Translations under genes and position numbers: made by a program
NCBI GenBank assembly: GCA_902493145.1
Contig: CABUOA010000008.1
Span: 13,203-77,202, forward strand
DNA: 64,000 nucleotides
Direction: 5' to 3'
From: an uncultured Collinsella sp.
GTDB lineage: Bacteria > Actinomycetota > Coriobacteriia > Coriobacteriales > Coriobacteriaceae
The notes under the pieces: model-generated
What the model was told of the DNA's origin: nothing
What the model saw: the letters and a program-made list of their open reading frames with translations, nothing else
Databases searched by the model: none
Part shown: piece by piece, positions 18,336 to 26,393 of the stretch
Position numbering within the stretch: position 1 is the stretch's first letter
How the letters are laid out: every line of letters begins with the position of its first letter

Positions 18336-18744
18336 GGCGCACCTTGATTCAACACCAAGCCCCCAGCAACGATTCTTCCAGTCATGGTCACAGCATACGG
18401 CTTCTGACCTGCTGAAACGCGCAGGGATAAAGTCGCTAGCTATGATTTCTTCCTCGAAATAGGTGAAGAGGGGCTGAAATAGCTAATTCACGTCCTCAGC
18501 CAAGATGTCTGCAACTTGCAATCCGACCTGTTTTGTCCTTGGGACAAAATGAAACTGCGGGCCTTCGATGCCGAGAAGTTTTCTGCGTTGCTCCACGTTT
18601 TATCCCAAACTCCTACGCGAAGACACACGGCGAGATTCGGTGGCAAGACACCTAAAGCCGACGACCCAACTGGAGTTGACTGGAATGGCACAACAATAAA
18701 CGAGCGTGAAAGAGTGGGAATAGCTGATATTCGGCGATTTCAAG

Positions 18745-18782
18745 CTCCTGACCTGCATCGACAGGTCAGGAGTTTTTCTTTT
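18745..18782 (+). terminator. Rho-independent terminator
   Basis: CTCCTGACCTG at 18745-18755 pairs perfectly with CAGGTCAGGAG at 18762-18772 and runs into TTTTTCTTTT. Confidence 0.8.
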
Positions 18783-18812
18783 GGCAGCCTCCGGGCAGCC
18801 TCCAGGCAACCC

Positions 18813-18866
18813 TTACGTCTTCATACCGCGATTCATGTCGCTCCTAATCAACATCCGCGATGCTTC
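18813..18866 (-). pseudogene. C-terminal remnant of a gene, homologous to the one at 24116-24169
   Basis: Read on the minus strand these codons give EASRMLIRSDMNRGMKT and a TAA stop. The same reading at 24116-24169 gives EASRTLISADTDHDMKP and TAA. The 73-base segments, including about 20 bases past the stop, match at roughly 53 of 73 positions. Upstream the frame does not continue into a recognisable protein. The parent protein is unknown; an integrase tail is one possibility, but no active-site residues remain. Confidence 0.45.
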
Positions 18867-18929
18867 GCGAGCGCACAGCACGAATGTGGAAATAGGGACG
18901 CACGAGCGTGGATTTTCGGACGCCTGATG

Positions 18930-18998
18930 AATGAGAGTGGATAATCTCCCACATTAAGCCCCAAGCAAGGCTCAATGTGGGAGATTATCCACTCTCAT
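18930..18998. repeat. 26-bp perfect palindrome followed by a T-run
   Basis: AATGAGAGTGGATAATCTCC begins the left arm at 18930, and its complement ends at 18998. The arms pair for 26 bases around a 17-base loop, and TTTTTT follows on the plus strand. It could act as a strong terminator insulating the island, or be a mobile palindrome. Confidence 0.7.
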
Positions 18999-19613
18999 TT
19001 TTTCGACATGTGCCGTGTTGGTAGCTCTGGTGTGCGCCGAGTGCGTGCGGCTAACGTCGCAAAATAGGGCTTTGTGCTGGCCGTTGTCGTAATAAGCCCT
19101 CACGTTGTCAAGGGGTTGGAAGGGGTCTAGGTGTTCAGCCGTGACGGCGGAGACATCGCGCCCATGCGCTTCATTAGTCTTATCGGATTTTCGAACTGTT
19201 TGCGGCGGTAGATGAGTGTGAGCAAATGCTAGCGAGCCTTTTCACCATGTCGCCGTTCTCGTCAACGAAGACGCTGGGTTCTTTGGCCAATGGGGCTCCT
19301 AATGGAAATAAATATAAAATAGCCGGGGAACTTTTCTGGCACTTGGAGGTAGCCAAAAGAGCCGTAAGTAACTATATGGTAATCGCCGACGGTGAACGTA
19401 AGGGGGGCGTGGGATGAAGTTGATAATCAAGGGTTCTTCTGCGGTGGCCACAAATCAGCAGGCAGCTAAAAGATAGGAGGTTCACTAGGCGTAAAATCTT
19501 TAGACTGTATGAACGAATTTCATTTCGCAGATACGCGTCTTCGGTTCATGGAGTGCCTCGCGATAATTTCTCACCCTATATAAGGCAGGCGGATATACCG
19601 AGAAGGGAGAACC

Positions 19614-20813
19614 ATGGGAAAGAGCATTAATGATATGAAGATGCCTGACTTCGGGGATATGGCCAAGGGCATGGTGCAGGGGGCCGCGAACGGAGTGAAG
19701 AGGATTCATCAGGCTTTCGGCGGTGAATACGGGGATTCATTCGAGGGAAACGTCGTTGCTGAGAACGGCGAATATATCCTACCGGATCCGATAATTGACG
19801 ACCGCGAATGTGAAGAGATCGACTCCCTCGCCAAACGCTACGAGAAGATGACCTCTCCCGGTATTCTGGCAAAAGCCGGGAAGAAAGCCGATGAACTCAC
19901 GCCCGCTCCGGTCAAGGAGATTGCCGGTAAAGTTGGTGACATCGCCAGGGATACATTCGAGGATCTGACGGAGCAGGAGCTCATGGCGGCTGCCATCAAG
20001 AAGGCTGCCGATGGCTTCGGAGAGCTCGAGAAACAGGCGGCAAAGGCAAGCGTGAGCAAAGAACACGTCATACAGTGCGTCAACGCGGGAAAACAGGCAC
20101 AAAAGGTTTCGGATATTTCGCAAATCTGTCTGCTGCGCGCATATGACGTCGCTGCCGTCTCGGCCAAGGAGCGCCCGCAGCACATGGGAATCGCACTTGC
20201 CGAGGGCGGAGGAACGGGCGCTATCGGGTTCTGGGGTCTCCCTGCAAACATCGCGCTCAGCATGCTTGTCTATTTCAGGGCAGTCCAGTCAGTGGCCATG
20301 TTCTATGGCTACGACGTCAAAGAAGACCCCGCAGAGCTCATCATTGCCAGCGAGGTGTTCCAAAGGGCGATGTCGCCGAGCCCCAAGGGGAACCCAGCTA
20401 CTGATTATATCGGGAAGGTTCTCGTATATGCCGAGAGCGCGGCCGTGAAACAAGCCGCAAAGAAGGGCTGGACCGCGATGGTCGAGAAAGGTGGCGCCGC
20501 GCTCGCTATCGCCCAGATGCGCGCACTCGCCAACAAAGCAGCCCAAAAGGCTTTGGAGAACGGCGGCAAGAAGGCAATCGAGGCTGGCGTATTTAAGAAA
20601 ACCCTTACTCAAATCGGTCAGAAGCTGACGCTGAAGAACGTCGGCAGACTTGTTCCCGTGGTGGGAGCGGGTTTCGGTGCCTTTTTTGATACAGCGCAAA
20701 TGAACAGTATCCTAGACTTCGCCGACCTCTTCTACCACAAGCGTTTCATTGTCGAGAAGGAACAACGTGTGCAGAGGCTTACGGGAGAAACGACTGAGTT
20801 TGCAGAGAGTTAG
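19614..20813 (+). CDS. EcsC-family protein
   Basis: A 399-residue protein whose middle part (about residues 165-300) matches the EcsC family: LRAYDVAAVSAKE, then GGGTGAIGFWGLPANIALSM and VYFRAVQSVAMFYGYD. The family takes its name from a gene next to an ABC transporter in Bacillus, and its biochemical role is not settled. Long Ala/Lys-rich helices precede and follow, and a glycine-rich VGAGFGAFFDTAQM near the end may contact membrane. The ATG follows AAGGGAG. It stands alone in a plus orientation among minus-strand island genes. Often seen in accessory regions. Confidence 0.75.
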   Translation: MGKSINDMKMPDFGDMAKGMVQGAANGVKRIHQAFGGEYGDSFEGNVVAENGEYILPDPIIDDRECEEIDSLAKRYEKMTSPGILAKAGKKADELTPAPVKEIAGKVGDIARDTFEDLTEQELMAAAIKKAADGFGELEKQAAKASVSKEHVIQCVNAGKQAQKVSDISQICLLRAYDVAAVSAKERPQHMGIALAEGGGTGAIGFWGLPANIALSMLVYFRAVQSVAMFYGYDVKEDPAELIIASEVFQRAMSPSPKGNPATDYIGKVLVYAESAAVKQAAKKGWTAMVEKGGAALAIAQMRALANKAAQKALENGGKKAIEAGVFKKTLTQIGQKLTLKNVGRLVPVVGAGFGAFFDTAQMNSILDFADLFYHKRFIVEKEQRVQRLTGETTEFAES

Positions 20814-21103
20814 AGTCGTCAACTAGATCTGTCGGGCGCAACTTCATGTGCCGAAACGTAATCAATCGGAAGCTATTTGGCTGCCCTCGGCCATGCGGCT
20901 CCCGCCTTACTCTATCTCGCCGTCAGGTACTCCGAGCTTATGTGACGTCCACCCGCATCATCGCGCTCGTGCACGTCTGCGTCGGGGGTGGAGGTCCTTG
21001 GCTCTTGGTTGACGAACAGTTTGTCAAACGTCATATCTGGCACCCCGGTTCAGTATTTAGATTTACATTCTATTGTCCATGCCCGCAGCCATTTTAGTCC
21101 CAG

Positions 21104-21631
21104 CTACGACCTCTTCGGAACCTGCGGCAGCCTGGCTCCGCAGGAAGAGCAGTACGACGCGTCGCCGGATGCCTTGACGCCGCAATAGGGGCAGAAAGAC
21201 GCGCGCACCTTGCGGCCTCCTGGCGTCCAGGTCCTAATTCCCCTGGCAATCAGGACTGCTACGCGCTCGGGGATACCCGAGTCTTCGTTTGAGCTCGCTA
21301 CGGTGTAATCGCTTGTGAGGTGGCCCTTGTAGTCAAAGTCAATTACGAACTTCCATGAGCTGATGCCGCTGAGAGTGGCAACTGCTCCGTAGACTCTGTG
21401 CTCGACTACGGTAAGGGACTCAAGTCTTTTTACTGATCGTCGCGTACTGGCGACAATTTCCTCAAGCTCTTCTTGGGTCACATCGTCTCTGAAACTCTCG
21501 CTCGCACGGTCCCACTCGGCTTTTGCTTTGGCCTTTTCGAGTTCGACCTTCCGTTTCTCCTGTCTGTCGGATGCGAACACTACGATGCCAAGGAGAATGA
21601 ACATGGGCAAAAGTGACGTCAGCATATCCAT
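21104..21631 (-). CDS. Membrane-anchored protein with a C-terminal zinc ribbon
   Basis: A 175-residue protein. One N-terminal membrane helix (residues 3-20) is followed by a charged coiled-coil segment (25-65), a beta-rich middle and a C-terminal zinc ribbon FCPYCGVKASGDASYCSSCG. The ribosome site AGGGAG supports the ATG at 21631. It lies 286 bases downstream of the DUF6508-like gene on the same strand, within the accessory island. Zinc ribbons of this type often tether to nucleic acid or partners; here the function is unknown. Confidence 0.65.
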   Translation of the reverse strand: MDMLTSLLPMFILLGIVVFASDRQEKRKVELEKAKAKAEWDRASESFRDDVTQEELEEIVASTRRSVKRLESLTVVEHRVYGAVATLSGISSWKFVIDFDYKGHLTSDYTVASSNEDSGIPERVAVLIARGIRTWTPGGRKVRASFCPYCGVKASGDASYCSSCGARLPQVPKRS

Positions 21632-21917
21632 TAAATGCTCCCTAAATAACTCCAGTGCTGCATGCGAGAAAAAACAATGTGATGCGTAAGATGATAAAGG
21701 CGGGCAGCCCCGCTGTGAAATACCACCTGAACGTCTCGTGGTGGGTGACGCACATCACGACGATGCTGCCAAGGGCTCCTTCTGCGAGTGTAAACCCTGC
21801 AAAATGGATTCGGAGAACTGGCGACAGTGGTCAATCACTCTTTTCGATGGAGACTGCCTCTGGATTTACTGCTGACGCTAGTGGCGGCCACGGTCCAAGT
21901 GTATTCGGAGTCGCTGA

Positions 21918-22262
21918 CTACCTTTCGTCGAGCTCCTTCAGCCGGGAGAGGCAGCGGTCCAGAAACCCGCTCCTAGCTTGCGCGGCAAGGAGTCCGTCGC
22001 AGAAGCGGTCGCCACGAACGCACCACGTGATGCATGCACGTATCAGGTCAATGTCCCCATGGTCGATGTCGCAGCTGTCTATACCTTCCGAGGTGTCGAT
22101 GCTATGGCGTTCAAGCGTCTCGAAGTAGCCGGTGTCCGCGAACCCGTCCAGTTCATAGAAATCGTCGACGAAATCCTCGAGTCCGAACGTCCCGCTCCCA
22201 AACTCGACATTCATGTTTCTGTCCGCCAGCTTGCCAGCGTACTTGGTTAGTCTTTCGAACAT
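21918..22262 (-). CDS. DUF6508-like protein
   Basis: A 114-residue acidic protein. The segment DLIRACITWCVRGDRFCDG, followed by SGFLDRCLSRL, resembles the signature of the DUF6508 family (R-x-ERF-x-DG then a short C-terminal helix). The start at 22262 is set by AAGGAG, which falls just after the stop of the upstream DUF262 gene, so the two are one operon. Family function is unknown; members are frequent in phage and defence regions. The family call is from memory of the motif and moderately secure. Confidence 0.55.
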   Translation of the reverse strand: MFERLTKYAGKLADRNMNVEFGSGTFGLEDFVDDFYELDGFADTGYFETLERHSIDTSEGIDSCDIDHGDIDLIRACITWCVRGDRFCDGLLAAQARSGFLDRCLSRLKELDER

Positions 22263-22271
22263 GTTCGCTCC

Positions 22272-24005
22272 TTAGCTCAAAAGTCCGTTGTCGCCCAGGT
22301 AGTCCACGAAGGCATCGATGATCCGTGCCGTGCGAGTCGCGATGTCTATTTCGGTGAAGTCTCCCATGACTTGTGCCAGGCGCTTGAGTTCCGTGATCTT
22401 TGTTCCGGCTTTGCGCTTGCCATTGCCGTCGGTGTATCCCTCATAGTATTTGCGTTTATCGCAGAATCTGTAGTCGGCCGCGCGGATGTTTACACGCTTC
22501 TCGAGCAGCGCCTTGTTACCCAGCGCCTCCAGGCTGGATTGATCGACGAGCGGGTCTATCTCGTTGCGCTTCTTGGCATAGATGTGCTCAATTTCGAGCG
22601 TGGTGTCTAGGTCCATGAGTGGTTGATCTGGGTCTGCGTACGCCCACCAAGTGAGTATGGACTTTGTTACAGGCCTGCCGTTGGTGAACACGTAGGTTCG
22701 GAATCGCTCAGCAATATTTGCGCGATTGAAGTGGTGGTTAGGAAACTCCACCGGGCGGTGCTCCACGATGTTGATCATCTCGGGATACACTGGCGAACGC
22801 AGCGCGTTCACGCCGGGTCGCTCAATGGCGTAGGCGAAAATGAATGCCGTAATCTTGTTTAGAAAGCCGTAGAGTGCCTCGTCATCGAGGACACCTTTGC
22901 TGTCGCTGTTGGCAAGGAACCAGACGCTTAGCAGATAGGTCCACATGCCGTTGGGGGCGTAGTTCAGCACGAAGAGCCTGCGGAGCACGCGCTCGCTGAA
23001 CCCTTCCTGCGCGTCGACGTGTTTCCAGAAGCCGAGCAGCGCCTCGAGATCGGCGAGCGTGGCGTCCTCCTTGAGCATGGCGTAACCATCGGCACCGAAG
23101 AAGTCGCGCAACGATGCGGTGGTCGTGTCGCGGATGCCTTTCTTCGCGCGGCGGTAGTACATGTAGCGCGTAAATAGCTCATCGGTTGGTGTGCCGCGCA
23201 TGGGCCGGAAGATAGCGTTCGCTCCCTCCTCGAGTCCCTTCCAGCGACGGATGAACTCGTCCTTGCGCCCCGTGTCGGAATAATGCTTGTAGAACTGGCT
23301 CTTGAAGATGTCGGCATCCGAGAGAGGCAACCCTCGGTCGTTTAGAGTCGAGAAGATGCGTAGCGCGGTGTCCTGCGATTCCGCTTCAATGGGCAACAGT
23401 ATCACATTGTTGATGATGCGTGTGGCCATGTAGACGGTGTAGGTGGGCCACTCGCTCACCAGTTGCTCAATTTTCCTCTGGAAGAAAGCGAAGTTGCGGG
23501 CATAGGCGCTCTTCCAGCCATCGCCTACATTGCCCTCTCGTAAATTCTCGAGGAATTCATTCTTGTCGTTGTCCGATGCAACCTCGGAGTCGATCTTGAG
23601 GCGCTCCATGTCGGGCTCGTCGAACTCGTCGGTTTTCCATACACAACGGGCGATTGCCTCACGCATCTTCACAGACTGCTTATCCTTCATGTTGGTGAAC
23701 TTGTCGTAGAACGCGCGGAGCAGCAGCATGATGGTGGTGAGGCGCTGCTGGCCGTCAATGATCTCGAGTTGGCCAGAGAGGTTCTTAAAGGTGACGATGG
23801 GTCCTAGGAAGTATTCGTCGTTCTCGCTGTCGAAGTGCTCGTAGTCATCGCCCGGAAAAGCGAACGCGAATAGGTCATCCCACAGCGTTGCGCATTCGTC
23901 CTCGCCCCAGGCGTAGGGCCTCTGGTAGTCGGGGATGAGGAAGTCTGATCGCTTATCGGTGAGAAGATCGCGAATCGATCGCTGGTCGATGTTGAGCTTG
24001 GACAT
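22272..24005 (-). CDS. GmrSD-like DUF262/DUF1524 nuclease (type IV restriction-type)
   Basis: A 577-residue single-chain protein with both halves of the GmrSD fold. The N-terminal DUF262 domain has FLIPDYQRPYAWGEDE and the hallmark IIDGQQRLTTI, the ParB-like nucleotide site. Near the C-terminus the DUF1524 HNH-type nuclease segment shows LEIEHIYAKKR (His-containing) and LGNKALLEKRVN. In characterised relatives such as GmrSD, SspE and BrxU, this pair senses modified or foreign DNA and cuts it using NTP hydrolysis. The ATG at 24005 follows GGAAGG; the open frame upstream is non-coding extension. It is first in a minus-strand operon with the DUF6508-like gene. An anti-phage role is inferred. Confidence 0.85.
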   Translation of the reverse strand: MSKLNIDQRSIRDLLTDKRSDFLIPDYQRPYAWGEDECATLWDDLFAFAFPGDDYEHFDSENDEYFLGPIVTFKNLSGQLEIIDGQQRLTTIMLLLRAFYDKFTNMKDKQSVKMREAIARCVWKTDEFDEPDMERLKIDSEVASDNDKNEFLENLREGNVGDGWKSAYARNFAFFQRKIEQLVSEWPTYTVYMATRIINNVILLPIEAESQDTALRIFSTLNDRGLPLSDADIFKSQFYKHYSDTGRKDEFIRRWKGLEEGANAIFRPMRGTPTDELFTRYMYYRRAKKGIRDTTTASLRDFFGADGYAMLKEDATLADLEALLGFWKHVDAQEGFSERVLRRLFVLNYAPNGMWTYLLSVWFLANSDSKGVLDDEALYGFLNKITAFIFAYAIERPGVNALRSPVYPEMINIVEHRPVEFPNHHFNRANIAERFRTYVFTNGRPVTKSILTWWAYADPDQPLMDLDTTLEIEHIYAKKRNEIDPLVDQSSLEALGNKALLEKRVNIRAADYRFCDKRKYYEGYTDGNGKRKAGTKITELKRLAQVMGDFTEIDIATRTARIIDAFVDYLGDNGLLS

Positions 24006-24115
24006 GAGCTGTACCTTCCGCGCGGGAACAATCAAGATGACACGGATTATATCGCCGAAGTCGTCATTCGCTCTATTGCTGCGAGCTACTGAATCTGGCA
24101 ACCTCTGGCCAACCC

Positions 24116-24169
24116 TTACGGTTTCATGTCGTGATCCGTATCGGCGCTGATTAATGTCCGTGATGCTTC
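24116..24169 (-). pseudogene. C-terminal gene remnant, homologous to the one at 18813-18866
   Basis: Codons read EASRTLISADTDHDMKP then TAA, aligned stop to stop with the remnant at 18813. Many differences are at third codon positions, which indicates that both once encoded the same kind of protein. The frame runs open further upstream as KKVQA. It lies 110 bases upstream of the DUF262 gene, on the same strand. Confidence 0.45.
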
Positions 24170-24294
24170 TGCTTGCACCTTCTTTGGAGAGCGCGAGCGA
24201 GAGATGCGATCTACAGACGACTGAATAGCTCCATCCGTTTTGGTTACAACAAAATGTGTGCCGCGCGCCTGCGGCATAAAGGAGGGAGATTCTT

Positions 24295-24825
24295 ATGAAT
24301 ATCGTTGTATTGAGCGGCAGCCCGCGCAAGGGAGCCAATACCGACACCATGGTCGAGGCGTTTGCCGAGACCGCGCGCGAGGGCGGCAATACGGTCGAGG
24401 TCGTCCGCGTTGCCGGCAAAAAGATTGCTGGTTGTCTGGGATGTCAGTACTGCTTTACCCACGGGGGCACTTGCGTGCAGAAGGATGACATGGCCAACGT
24501 GATCGAGTCGCTGAAAGACGCCGACATGGTTGTCTTCGCTTCGCCCATCTACTGGTTTGATATCACTGCGCAGGAGAAAGCCACCATTGACCGCCTGTAT
24601 GCCTTCGGTGCCACGGGTTTCCCGTTCACCAAGACAGCCCTTTTACTCGATAGTCACAGTGAGGGTGTTTATGATGCGGCGATTGCTATGTACAAGTCCA
24701 CATGCACGTACTGCAAGTGGGAGGACCAGGGCATTGTCACCATTAGCGGCATGACCGAGCGCGACAGCATGGCCTCCTCGCCCAAGTTGAAAGAGGTGTG
24801 TGAGCTCGCTCGCAAGCTCGCCTAA
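24295..24825 (+). CDS. Flavodoxin-like NADPH-dependent FMN reductase family protein
   Basis: A 176-residue flavoprotein related to the gene at 15996. It has the FMN loop SGSPRKGANTDTMVEAF, the Cys-containing GCLGCQYCFTHGGTC and FASPIYWFDITAQEKATIDR. The ATG follows GGAGGGAG. It stands alone between the island and the DUF4143 ATPase, so its electron partner is not indicated. In relatives this scaffold reduces quinones or carries electrons through a bound 4Fe-4S cluster; the CxxC here leaves that possible. Confidence 0.85.
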   Translation: MNIVVLSGSPRKGANTDTMVEAFAETAREGGNTVEVVRVAGKKIAGCLGCQYCFTHGGTCVQKDDMANVIESLKDADMVVFASPIYWFDITAQEKATIDRLYAFGATGFPFTKTALLLDSHSEGVYDAAIAMYKSTCTYCKWEDQGIVTISGMTERDSMASSPKLKEVCELARKLA

Positions 24826-25005
24826 GGACAAGAAGAACGCATGGCAATCAGCGTTGGTGGAAATGCTTGCTATCCTTACCAAGAGATAGGGGTGTATTCC
24901 CTCAAGTGCCGTATAGAACAATTTTTAAACGCAGAAAAATAACTGAAAACAAATTAATCCGCGTTAAAATATTGTCAAACAGAAGTTCATGAGGGAAGGT
25001 TGCGT

Positions 25006-26295
25006 ATGCGTCGCAAGGCAGACGAGCTCCTTAGGGAATGGCGAGACAGGGCTGATAGAAAACCTTTGCTGGTCAAAGGCGTGCGCCAGTGTGGCAAGAC
25101 CTATCTGCTCAGAACGTACGCCCAGGATCTTTTCGAATCGGTTGTCTACGTTAATCTTGAGAACGACCGGTCGGCGCGAGCGGATTTTTCGGGCGGTCTT
25201 GACCCTCATTCGATCGTACGCGCGATCGAGGCTCGTACGGGACAGCGTATCGTGCCTGGCAAAACCTTACTGTTCATTGACGAGATCCAGGCATGCGAGG
25301 AAGCGCTCACTTCCCTTAAATACTTTTGCGAAGATGCTCCCGAGTATTACGTTGCGGCTGCTGGGTCGCTTCTTGGGGTTGCCATTAACCATCAGTCGTA
25401 TTCGTTCCCCGTCGGAAAGACCGACTTGATTGAGATGACTCCACTCGATTTCGAGGAGTTTCTCTGGGCGATGGGGCACGATCAGCTGGTCGACGAGATA
25501 CGCTCATCATTCGAGTTTATGGGTCCTCTTGCGCCAAGCCTTCATGAAAAGGCGCTTGGGCTCTATCGGCAGTATCTTGTTGTTGGCGGAATGCCCGAGG
25601 CGGTCCAAACGTACATCGATGATCAGTCAATCATTGATGTGGCCGAAAAGCATCGGATTATTCTCGACGGATACTCCGCCGACACTAATAAATATGCTGA
25701 TGAGCGCTTGAGCGCAAAGACGCGTGCGTGCTTCGATTCCATTCCACAGCAGCTTGCCAAAGAGAATCGTAAATTTCAATACAAGGTAGTGCGAGCGGGG
25801 GGCAATGCGTCTCTCTTTGGAGATGCTCTCGACTGGCTTGTATTGTCGGGTACGGTGGCGCGCTGCAGCCTAGTCGGGCAGATCGAAAGCCCTTTAGAGG
25901 CCTTCGTTAACCCTTCTGCTTTTAAAATCTATCAGGCGGATACAGGGCTGCTCGTCTCCAAGGCCGGTGCTCAACGCGCCGATATTCTTTCCGGTATCGG
26001 CGGCACATTCATGGGTGCACTTACCGAAAACTACGTTGCCCAACAGCTTTCAGCCATGGGCTATCCGCTGCATTATTGGGCGCGAGATAATCGTGCGGAA
26101 ATCGACTTTGTAGTAGAGAAGCAGGGATGCTTGTCTGCGATTGAAGTCAAGGCGGGAGAGAACACAAGATCTCGAAGCCTGTCCTCACTTAAAAAGACCC
26201 ATCCGGGCGTGCGCCGAATCAGGCTATCGACTAAGCCCTTCGGAATGAATGATGGGCTGATGTCTGTTCCACTTTATGCGGCATTTTGTCTATAG
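25006..26295 (+). CDS. AAA-type ATPase with DUF4143 nuclease-like C-terminus
   Basis: A 429-residue protein of the AAA_14-DUF4143 family. The Walker A appears as KGVRQCGKTYLL, Walker B as LLFIDEIQAC, and sensor-like AAAGSLLGV follows. The C-terminal DUF4143 region ends in a PD-(D/E)xK-like core, NRAEIDFVVEKQ and AIEVKAGEN. Such proteins are abundant in gut bacteria and often recently transferred; their function is not established. The ATG at 25006 follows GAGGGAAGG. The gene is more AT-rich and less codon-biased than the neighbouring topoisomerase genes. Confidence 0.85.
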   Translation: MRRKADELLREWRDRADRKPLLVKGVRQCGKTYLLRTYAQDLFESVVYVNLENDRSARADFSGGLDPHSIVRAIEARTGQRIVPGKTLLFIDEIQACEEALTSLKYFCEDAPEYYVAAAGSLLGVAINHQSYSFPVGKTDLIEMTPLDFEEFLWAMGHDQLVDEIRSSFEFMGPLAPSLHEKALGLYRQYLVVGGMPEAVQTYIDDQSIIDVAEKHRIILDGYSADTNKYADERLSAKTRACFDSIPQQLAKENRKFQYKVVRAGGNASLFGDALDWLVLSGTVARCSLVGQIESPLEAFVNPSAFKIYQADTGLLVSKAGAQRADILSGIGGTFMGALTENYVAQQLSAMGYPLHYWARDNRAEIDFVVEKQGCLSAIEVKAGENTRSRSLSSLKKTHPGVRRIRLSTKPFGMNDGLMSVPLYAAFCL

Positions 26296-26317
26296 GGATG
26301 ATGCTGCTGTAATGCAT

Positions 26318-26354
26318 GGGGCCCGGAGCGCGATGTTGCTGCACTCCGGGCCCC
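26318..26354. terminator. Bidirectional hairpin between the DUF4143 and parC genes
   Basis: GGGGCCCGGAG pairs with CTCCGGGCCCC around a 15-base loop, between two convergent genes. There is no T-run on either side, so it may be a weak or Rho-assisted stop. Confidence 0.55.
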
Positions 26355-26393
26355 GCTGCTTAGTTAAACCATGACGGTTTGGCTGCCGTCGTC

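Larger units (their letters stand above)
18336..19613. other. 1.3-kb gene-poor junction before the accessory island
   Basis: No gene of normal size is convincing here. It holds a strong terminator (18745-18782), a decayed gene end on the minus strand (18813-18866) and a 26-bp palindrome (18930-18998). Two tiny frames, 19226-19417 and 19414-19476, overlap as ATGA; the second reads MKLIIKGSSAVATNQQAAKR. They have no recognised match and may be debris. Base composition from 19150 to 19600 is more AT-rich than the chromosome around it, fitting acquired DNA. Confidence 0.5.

Noticed and set aside
18741..18870. Phage attachment site next to an integrase
   Set aside because: No full integrase gene or tRNA is present; only decayed codons remain, so it is listed as a gene remnant.
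18516..18944. 142-codon plus-strand frame in the junction
   Set aside because: It runs through a perfect terminator hairpin, has no ribosome site and no family resemblance.
22272..24419. DUF262 protein extended to 715 codons
   Set aside because: The upstream part has no homology and overlaps the flavoprotein gene antisense; GGAAGG precedes the ATG at 24005.
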